Origin: CAWJFP01 sp963842155
Lineage (GTDB): Bacteria; Pseudomonadota; Alphaproteobacteria; JACZXZ01
Direction of reading: 5' to 3'
NCBI GenBank assembly: GCA_963842155.1
Contig: CAWJFP010000015.1
Span: 17,922-81,921, forward strand
Length of the DNA: 64,000 nucleotides
In this document: positions 57,872 through 64,000 of the stretch, in pieces
Numbering within the stretch: the stretch's first letter is position 1
Layout of the letters: every line of letters begins with the position of its first letter
The notes under the pieces: model-generated
What the model was told of the DNA's origin: nothing
Database searches by the model: none
The model's input: the letters and a program-made list of their open reading frames with translations, nothing else
Translations under genes and position numbers: made by a program

Positions 57872-58663
57872 TCAACGCTCCTTCCGCGCCAGGAAGAGAT
57901 AGCGATTGAGGCTGAAGAAATAGCTTCCGTCGCGTGCCCGCGCGAGCAGCTCCTCGGCCCAGGCCTGCGCTTCCTCGGCCGTGACGCCGCGCCGGCCGGC
58001 GACGAAATGTCGGATCATCGGCATCATGCCGCCGCTGAAGCTCTCCTCCTCATAGCCGATATTGAGAACGACGTGCGCGCTTTGCCGCTCGATGCGGAAG
58101 CCCGCGTTGCGCAGCGCCGCTGGCAGCAGGCGTGCGACATAGCCGTTGTGGAAATGCTCCTCCCAGGCGGCGAGGACGCGCCCCATGCGAGCTCGATCGG
58201 TCGTATGCCAGACGACGCTGTCCCAATCGGTGTCGAGAACGAGCGCCCGCCCGCCGGGCTTGAGGACGCGATGAAGCTCGGCCAAGGCTTCGGCAAGATC
58301 GGGCACATAGAGATAGACCTGCGTCGCCGCGGCGGCGTCGAAGCTCGCGGCCGCGAAGGGGAGTGCGGCGGCGTCCGCTTCGCGGAAACCGATCCAGGGC
58401 TTGCTCGCCGTGCGCGCTTCGGCCAGCGCGACCATCGCCGCGCTCTTGTCGATCCCCTCGATGCGGCCCTCGGGCCCAACCGCCGCGCCCATCTCGGCGG
58501 CGAGAAGCCCCGGCCCGGCGCCAATGTCGAGCGCATGCTCGCCCCGGCGGAGCGCCAGCGCCTGCAGCACTTCGCGGCGTTGGGCGAGCATGTCGGGGGT
58601 GCCGTAGAGCTTCTCCACCCGCTTTGCCTGCTTTTCGTCGAACCGCGCCTCGCCGCCTTGCAT
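57872..58663 (-). CDS. Class I SAM-dependent methyltransferase
   Basis: 263 residues. Motif I ALDIGAGPGLLAAEMG, acidic motif II VALAEARTASKPW region and GGRALVLDTDWDSVVW are visible. A Methyltransf_11-type fold; substrate unknown. The group resembles UbiE/arsenite-type small-molecule methyltransferases only in general fold. Confidence 0.82.
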   Translation of the reverse strand: MQGGEARFDEKQAKRVEKLYGTPDMLAQRREVLQALALRRGEHALDIGAGPGLLAAEMGAAVGPEGRIEGIDKSAAMVALAEARTASKPWIGFREADAAALPFAAASFDAAAATQVYLYVPDLAEALAELHRVLKPGGRALVLDTDWDSVVWHTTDRARMGRVLAAWEEHFHNGYVARLLPAALRNAGFRIERQSAHVVLNIGYEEESFSGGMMPMIRHFVAGRRGVTAEEAQAWAEELLARARDGSYFFSLNRYLFLARKER

Positions 58664-58784
58664 GACGCCTCCTCAATAAGCCAAGGTGAACGCGACATGG
58701 GCGAGTTACCCGAGCGTCGGCTCGAAAACAAGGTAAGTTGACTGCGTGCGAGCGGACTTCGCTCCAGAGAATGAGGACGGCGAT

Positions 58785-60233
58785 TCAGAAGTGGGTCGCC
58801 ACCTTATATGTCAGGACATGCTCGCCGTGGGCCGGCAGCTCTATGTGCCAGAGCTCCGTGCCCGCTCCCGCCTTGGCATGCGTGTCGCTCGACTGCAGGA
58901 TGCGCCAGTCGCCGCCGAAGCTCTCATAGAGGTTTACCATGGCGGGCTCGTCGCGCGCGTTCTTGAGGCGCAGCTCGATGCCCGCCTCGTAGTTTCGCTC
59001 GCCTGGCTGCGAGAAGCTCGTCTGGCGCCGCTCCGCCGTGACGTCGAACGACCGGCCGATGGTGAGGGGCACCGTCTTGTCGGCCGGCGTCTCGTCCATA
59101 TGATCTTCGCCCAGGAAGGCGATTTCACCGTCGGGCGTGCGCTTGTAGACGCGCACCACGCCTTGCGGGAGAGCCTTGCCGAGCCCGGCGGATTTGGCGT
59201 TCGCGAAGCTGTAGCGCAGCTCGAGGGGAAGTGGCACCGCCTCGGCGGCGGCGGCGGCGCTGGTGATGGGAGGGCTGTCGGCGAGGCGGTACTCCTTCTC
59301 GACCGGCACCGAGGCCGCATGGAAAAGCGCGACCTGGAGAGATTCGCGGTCGCCGAGGCCGATCTTGCGGTCGAGGGTGAAGCGATAATAGTCGCCGACC
59401 GGCGCCACGCTGGGTGTGGCGGCGCCCGCCTGAGGCATCGCGCCCGGCGGCGGCGCGGCAAGCGCGCGGATCACGCTCGGCGGCTCGGCTCTTGCTAGAT
59501 TGAGCGAGCCGGCGACGAGCGTGAGGTGCGCATCCTCGTAGAGTGCGCCGCTATTGTTCGTGACGTTGGCGCGGGCGGAGAGGGCCAGGCGGCGCTCGCT
59601 CGGATCAAGCTCGGCGACATAGTTGGCGGACCAGCTGAGCCCGCTCGAGAGGTAGTCGATCTCGATGGGAATCGAGCCGGCCTTCAGGCTCGTGAGCGCG
59701 AGCACGAGAGTGGGCTGGGTACGCAGCCCCGGCGGCACCGCGTCGAAGATGATGCGGCCGGGCAGGGTCTCGATGCGGTCGCCGATGCGCAAGATGACGC
59801 CCTGGCTCGCGGCGAGGAGGGTGCCCTTCTCGATGGTCTCGGCGCCCGTCTGCGGGTTGCGGATGGAGACGCGCACCTCCTTGCCGATCGAGGCCTCGAT
59901 CAGGGCGCGCTCCGAGAGGATGTTGTTCTCGAAGCGCTGCTCGAGGAGCGACAAGGGTTCGCCGCCGAGGCCGTCGACCACCACCGTGTCGGGCATGAGC
60001 TTGGCGCTCACCGCTCCGAAGGCGACACGGTTCAACCCCTCGGTAAGCGTCACCATGCGGCGGTCCTGCACGAGGGCGGTGTCCTGCTCATAGACGGTGA
60101 GAATGAGATTGGTCTGATCCGCCGGCGGGACCGCGAGCTCCTCGTCGTCCGCCGCGGCGGGCTGCAGCGCCGCGCCGAAGATCGCGAGCCCAAAAGCAAG
60201 GCTCGGCAGGAAGAGGCGAGGCTCGGCGGACAT
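58785..60233 (-). CDS. Exported DUF4139 domain protein
   Basis: 482 residues with a signal peptide (FLPSLAFGLAIFGAALQPAAA) and a C-terminal beta-rich DUF4139 domain (SYLSSGLSWSANYVAELDP; VYKRTPDGEIAFLGEDHMDETPADKTVPLTIG). Mucoidy-inhibitor-like proteins share this domain; the function is unknown. Divergent from the epimerase gene across about 150 bases. Confidence 0.8.
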   Translation of the reverse strand: MSAEPRLFLPSLAFGLAIFGAALQPAAADDEELAVPPADQTNLILTVYEQDTALVQDRRMVTLTEGLNRVAFGAVSAKLMPDTVVVDGLGGEPLSLLEQRFENNILSERALIEASIGKEVRVSIRNPQTGAETIEKGTLLAASQGVILRIGDRIETLPGRIIFDAVPPGLRTQPTLVLALTSLKAGSIPIEIDYLSSGLSWSANYVAELDPSERRLALSARANVTNNSGALYEDAHLTLVAGSLNLARAEPPSVIRALAAPPPGAMPQAGAATPSVAPVGDYYRFTLDRKIGLGDRESLQVALFHAASVPVEKEYRLADSPPITSAAAAAEAVPLPLELRYSFANAKSAGLGKALPQGVVRVYKRTPDGEIAFLGEDHMDETPADKTVPLTIGRSFDVTAERRQTSFSQPGERNYEAGIELRLKNARDEPAMVNLYESFGGDWRILQSSDTHAKAGAGTELWHIELPAHGEHVLTYKVATHF

Positions 60234-60382
60234 GTGTCTCTCCTTGGGCGGTCGCGCACAGTTGGTCGCGCGAAGGCGTTACCTTACAAGCGGGTTGCGG
60301 CGAATTTGGGGCAATCCCGGGCAGGGCTCGGGCCCGGCGCGCCCGGTTGCGGAACGCGGCGCGCCATGGCACAAGGTCGGGC

Positions 60383-61384
60383 ATGGCGAACCGCACCTTC
60401 TTCTGCGTCGATGCTCATACTTGCGGCAACCCGGTCCGCGTCGTCGCCGGCGGCGGGCCGCCGCTCGAAGGCGCCAGCATGGGCGAGCGTCGACGCTATT
60501 TCATCAAGCATTTCGACTGGATTCGCACCGGGCTGATGTTCGAGCCGCGCGGCCACGACATGATGTCCGGCAGCATCCTCTATCCTCCGACGCGGCCGGA
60601 CTGCGACCTGGGCGTGCTCTTCATCGAGACGAGCGGCTGCCTGCCCATGTGCGGCCACGGCACGATCGGCACGGTCACGGTCGCGCTCGAGCGCGGCCTC
60701 GTCACGCCGAAGAAGGCGGGCGAGCTGCGCCTCGACACGCCGGCCGGGCTCGTCACCGCGCATTACCGCTGGGACGGTCCCTACATCGAGGCGGTACGCA
60801 TCACCAACGTGCCGTCCTTCCTCCATTCGGAGGGGCTAGAGGTCGAGCTCGAAGGCATGGGACCGCTCAAGCTCGACGTTGCCTATGGCGGCAATTTCTA
60901 CGCCATCGTCGATCCGCAAGGGAGCTACGAGGATCTCGCAGCACTCGCGCCCGCCGACATCCTGCGCCTGAGCCCTCTGCTCAGGCAGGCCGTCAACGCC
61001 AAGCATCAGTTTGTCCATCCCGAGGATCCCTCCATCCGCGGCTGCTCGCATGTCATGTGGACGGGCAGGCCCCGCCATGCCGAGGCACAGGGCCGCAATG
61101 CCGTGTTCTATGGCGACCATGCGATCGATCGCTCGCCTTGCGGCACCGGAACCTCGGCGCGCATGGCGCAGCTCACCGCGCGCGGCGTCCTCAAGCCGGG
61201 CGACGGGTTCGTGCATGAGAGCATCATCGGCAGCCTGTTCCGCGGCCGGGTCGAGGGCACGACGAGCGTCGGCAATTACGACGCCATCATTCCCTCGATC
61301 GAGGGCTGGGCGCGCATCACCGGGCTCAATACGATCTTCATCGACGACCGCGACCCTTACGCGCACGGTTTCCAGCTGGCGTGA
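60383..61384 (+). CDS. 4-hydroxyproline 2-epimerase (proline racemase family)
   Basis: 333 residues. The catalytic pair is Cys90 in MCGHGTIG and the second Cys in SPCGTGTSAR; both being Cys fits 4-hydroxyproline epimerase/proline racemase rather than the Ser/Thr dehydratase group. It converts trans-4-hydroxy-L-proline to cis-4-hydroxy-D-proline. Its neighbour encodes a DHDPS-family enzyme of the same pathway, which supports this substrate. ATG 60383 is preferred over 60347. Confidence 0.85.
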   Translation: MANRTFFCVDAHTCGNPVRVVAGGGPPLEGASMGERRRYFIKHFDWIRTGLMFEPRGHDMMSGSILYPPTRPDCDLGVLFIETSGCLPMCGHGTIGTVTVALERGLVTPKKAGELRLDTPAGLVTAHYRWDGPYIEAVRITNVPSFLHSEGLEVELEGMGPLKLDVAYGGNFYAIVDPQGSYEDLAALAPADILRLSPLLRQAVNAKHQFVHPEDPSIRGCSHVMWTGRPRHAEAQGRNAVFYGDHAIDRSPCGTGTSARMAQLTARGVLKPGDGFVHESIIGSLFRGRVEGTTSVGNYDAIIPSIEGWARITGLNTIFIDDRDPYAHGFQLA

Positions 61385-61403
61385 GGATTCGCTCGCGGGG
61401 GTC

Positions 61404-62312
61404 TTACTCCGCGGCGAGCCTCGGGCGGGCGGCAAGCGCGCGACGCAGCAGGGCCTCGATCTGAGTGCGCTCCTCTCCCACGAGCGGCAGGCGCGGCTGC
61501 CGCACCATCTCCGAGCCGAGCCCGGCGAGTGCCTGGGCAAGCTTGATGTACTGCACCAGCTTCGGGTGCGTATCGAGGTGGAGGACGGGCATGAACCAAC
61601 GATAGAGCGCGCGCGCCTCCTCGTAGCGGCCCGCGCGGGCGAGCGCATAGAGGCGGGCGGATTCGACGGGGAACGCGTTGGCGAGGCCCGACACCCAGCC
61701 GACGGCGCCCAGCATGAAGCTTTCGAGCGCCAGATCGTCCACGCCTGCGAAGAGGATGAAGCGGTCGCCCACGGCTGCGATCAGGTCGGTGAGCCTGCGG
61801 ATATTGTCGGAAGATTCCTTGAGGGCGACGATGGTCGGCTCCGCCGCGAGCTCGACGAACATCTCCGGCGTCACGTCGACGCCATAGGTGATGGGATTGT
61901 TGTAGATCATCACGGGCAAGGCGCTCGCTTGCGCGATGGCGCGGAAATGGGCCAGCGACTCGCGTGCGTCGGACTTGTAGACCATGGCCGGCAGGACCAT
62001 GAGGCCCTGGATGCCGAGTTTCTCCATCTCGGCGGCGTAGCGGCAGCCGAGCAGGGTGGTATATTCGGCCACCCCCGACATGACGGGCACGCGGCCGGCC
62101 GCGGCCTCGAGCGCGCATTGCATGACGGCGAGCTTTTCGCCCGGCTCGAGCGTCGTGTTCTCGCCCACCGTCCCAAGCATGATGAGCCCGTCCGATCCCG
62201 CTTGGATGAGCCGCTCGACATGCCGCGCGGTCGCGGGCAGGTCGAGCGACTGATCGGGACGGAACTGCGTGGTCACGGCGGGCCACAGGCCCTGCCAGCT
62301 TGGCTTTTTCAC
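61404..62312 (-). CDS. DHDPS-family protein, probable 1-pyrroline-4-hydroxy-2-carboxylate deaminase
   Basis: A 302-residue (beta/alpha)8 barrel with a Schiff-base lysine in VALKESS (Lys165) and Tyr137 in VMIYNNP. DapA-fold enzymes include dihydrodipicolinate synthase, N-acetylneuraminate lyase and the deaminase of hydroxyproline catabolism. Placement convergent with the hydroxyproline epimerase favours the last; dapA itself is less likely. Moderately sure of the exact substrate. Confidence 0.75.
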   Translation of the reverse strand: MKKPSWQGLWPAVTTQFRPDQSLDLPATARHVERLIQAGSDGLIMLGTVGENTTLEPGEKLAVMQCALEAAAGRVPVMSGVAEYTTLLGCRYAAEMEKLGIQGLMVLPAMVYKSDARESLAHFRAIAQASALPVMIYNNPITYGVDVTPEMFVELAAEPTIVALKESSDNIRRLTDLIAAVGDRFILFAGVDDLALESFMLGAVGWVSGLANAFPVESARLYALARAGRYEEARALYRWFMPVLHLDTHPKLVQYIKLAQALAGLGSEMVRQPRLPLVGEERTQIEALLRRALAARPRLAAE

Positions 62313-62548
62313 CGCGTCGCTCCTTCTTGCCGGTTTCCGCCATCCGCGACGGATCGGCCGCCACTATAGAAAGGCGCACCGCGCGCTTCCAGGGCCTGTG
62401 CGGCGGAGATCGGGAAGTCTGGCGGGCCATCACATGAATTTGCACGGCAAACAGCCGGGCTCACCCCATATATCGCGTATAATCGTATGACGAAGGCCTA
62501 CGAAGGCTGGCATAATCGTGCCGGGAACGTAAGAGTAAGGTCGAAGCC

Positions 62549-62884
62549 ATGTCCAAAGCTCGTTCGCTTCGCCGTTTGGCTGCCCTCGGCGGCGCCGTCC
62601 TGCTGCTCGCCGGCTGCCCGTCCAACGGCATCATCAATCCACGTGTTCCGCCGCCGGGCGGCACGGCCAATTTCAATGTGGGCTATATCCAGGGCTGCAA
62701 CAGCGGCTTCCAGGGCGCCGATTGGGAAGGCTGGGAAGCCAGATATTACAAGGATGCAGCGCTCTATGTGCAGGATCCTGCCTACCGCAGCGGCTGGGAT
62801 CAGGGCTACCGTAGCTGCTACGACTATGGCATCGCCCATCCGCGGCCCGAATCCGATCATGGCGGCGGCACTGGAAACATCTAG
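62549..62884 (+). CDS. Small outer-membrane-type lipoprotein, unknown function
   Basis: 111 residues. A type II signal peptide ends in the lipobox LLAGC (Cys23), and the mature part has IQGCNSGFQGADWEG and a Gly/Tyr-rich C-terminus with GWDQGYRSCYDYGI. Not assigned to a known family; conserved aromatic-Gly pattern suggests a folded small domain. Last protein gene before the rrn operon. Confidence 0.75.
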   Translation: MSKARSLRRLAALGGAVLLLAGCPSNGIINPRVPPPGGTANFNVGYIQGCNSGFQGADWEGWEARYYKDAALYVQDPAYRSGWDQGYRSCYDYGIAHPRPESDHGGGTGNI

Positions 62885-63553
62885 CGTGGTGGATTTGAAG
62901 TTCCTAAGATTTCTATGGCATCCAGGTCCCAGGAACGTCAAATCCGGGAACCACACTAAATTCAATAGATTGCCAGTGTGGCTTTGAATTCGAAATTCGC
63001 TCGCGGACTTGTCCCGAGGCATGGCGAGTTCCGGATTCGGCACACTATCGGCCTTTCATCGCCGGCGACGGCATTTTCCGACTTGCGGCTGCAAGCGCAG
63101 CGCGGGCGACGGAAATCGGCAATAGGATGACAGGTTCCCTGTAGACAAGGGCCGCGGAAGCTCCTATATAAGGCTCCGCGACGAGGCGAACGGCGCTCGG
63201 TCGAGCGCGGGGTTTGCGTCGTCTCTCCGAGACGATCTCGTTATTCTAGAAGGTCGCGTCGCCGAAAGGGGCTCGCGCTCGAAAGCGGGTCTGATCGGCC
63301 GCAAGTCCGCGCTCCGGAGCTCATCCGGGCCGCGGGCGCAATTGTCGTCGGCTGTTTGACATTGTGGAAAGGAAGGGATGCGCAGGCGGCGGCGGGCTCA
63401 TGGGAGCATGGCCGGTCGAAGCGGGCGCATCTTAGCGAGAAGTTAGATGCGCTTGTGAGCGATCGGCTTGTTGGCTGATCTCGTTCTTGGCGGTTGGTGC
63501 TGCGGGAGGTTTCGGCTTTTTGCGGTATTGGCAGCGAGGGAGGAGAGGCAAGT
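62885..63553 (+). other. rrn upstream region and leader
   Basis: 669 bases without a gene. It carries the rrn promoter at 63142-63170 and, from about 63340, the leader typical of alphaproteobacterial rRNA operons (TGTTTGACATTGTGGAAAGG, reminiscent of boxA/antitermination and processing stems). No tRNA or ORF was found in it. Confidence 0.6.
63142..63170 (+). promoter_or_regulatory. rrn operon promoter
   Basis: TAGACA at 63142-63147, a perfect 17-base spacer and TATATA at 63165-63170, about 385 bases before the 16S gene. A good sigma-70 match in the right place. Confidence 0.6.

Positions 63554-64000
<447 letters not shown>

Overview
This is a 64 kb piece of a high-GC alphaproteobacterial chromosome. 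The right end enters a 16S rRNA gene whose first ~450 bases have an alphaproteobacterial pattern. Gene content and order (glnE-bcp, sufR-sufBCDSUTA, liv-type ABC clusters, adrenodoxin-type ferredoxin, CorA, TyrRS) suggest a Rhodospirillales- or Rhizobiales-like lineage; I cannot place it more finely by eye.

Layout. 1-9.6 kb: bcp (partial) and glnE, a DUF3971/AsmA-like envelope protein, tyrS, anmK and a small alpha/beta hydrolase. 9.9-16.8 kb: a sulfur block with cysE, two cysteine desulfurases, a 2Fe-2S ferredoxin, tenA, corA (opposite strand), mnmA and an SCP2-domain protein. CysE makes the precursor of cysteine, the desulfurases mobilise its sulfur, and MnmA uses such sulfur for tRNA thiolation. 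17-21 kb: tRNA-Met(CAT), a PQQ-type beta-propeller dehydrogenase, a cysteine-dioxygenase-like protein and a CaiB-type CoA-transferase. 21.3-26 kb: first branched-chain amino-acid-type ABC cluster (livFGMHK, minus strand). 26.2-34.5 kb: Old Yellow Enzyme, Vgb-like propeller, a 28-residue lysine-rich microprotein, GST, FetAB-like exporter, DHA2 drug exporter, DUF1499 protein and an SDR.

34.6-39.2 kb: one very large, clearly GC-poorer gene, a predicted Cap4/DUF4297-type nuclease fused to a STAND NTPase and a long helical C-terminus. This resembles Avs (AVAST) anti-phage sensors and is the best candidate for an undescribed system. 39.7-41.8 kb: Tat-exported GMC dehydrogenase pair. 41.9-48.5 kb: a PPOX-family protein and a second liv cluster with two tandem paralogous binding proteins. 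48.6-51 kb: a second GC-poorer insert holding an HTH regulator and a 3'-truncated N6-adenine DNA methylase. 51.2-57.9 kb: complete SUF Fe-S assembly operon led by its Rrf2-type regulator. 57.9-64 kb: a methyltransferase, a DUF4139 protein, a convergent hydroxyproline-catabolism pair (epimerase and DHDPS-family deaminase), a small lipoprotein, then the rrn promoter, leader and 16S rRNA.

A striking global feature is seven apparent single-base insertions that break otherwise well-conserved genes (glnE, cysE, ferredoxin, PQQ dehydrogenase twice, the Avs-like gene, the second livF). All are in the +1 direction, and three sit where removing one base would restore a GANTC (CcrM) site. This looks more like a systematic sequencing or assembly error than real gene decay, so these genes are annotated as CDS across the shift.
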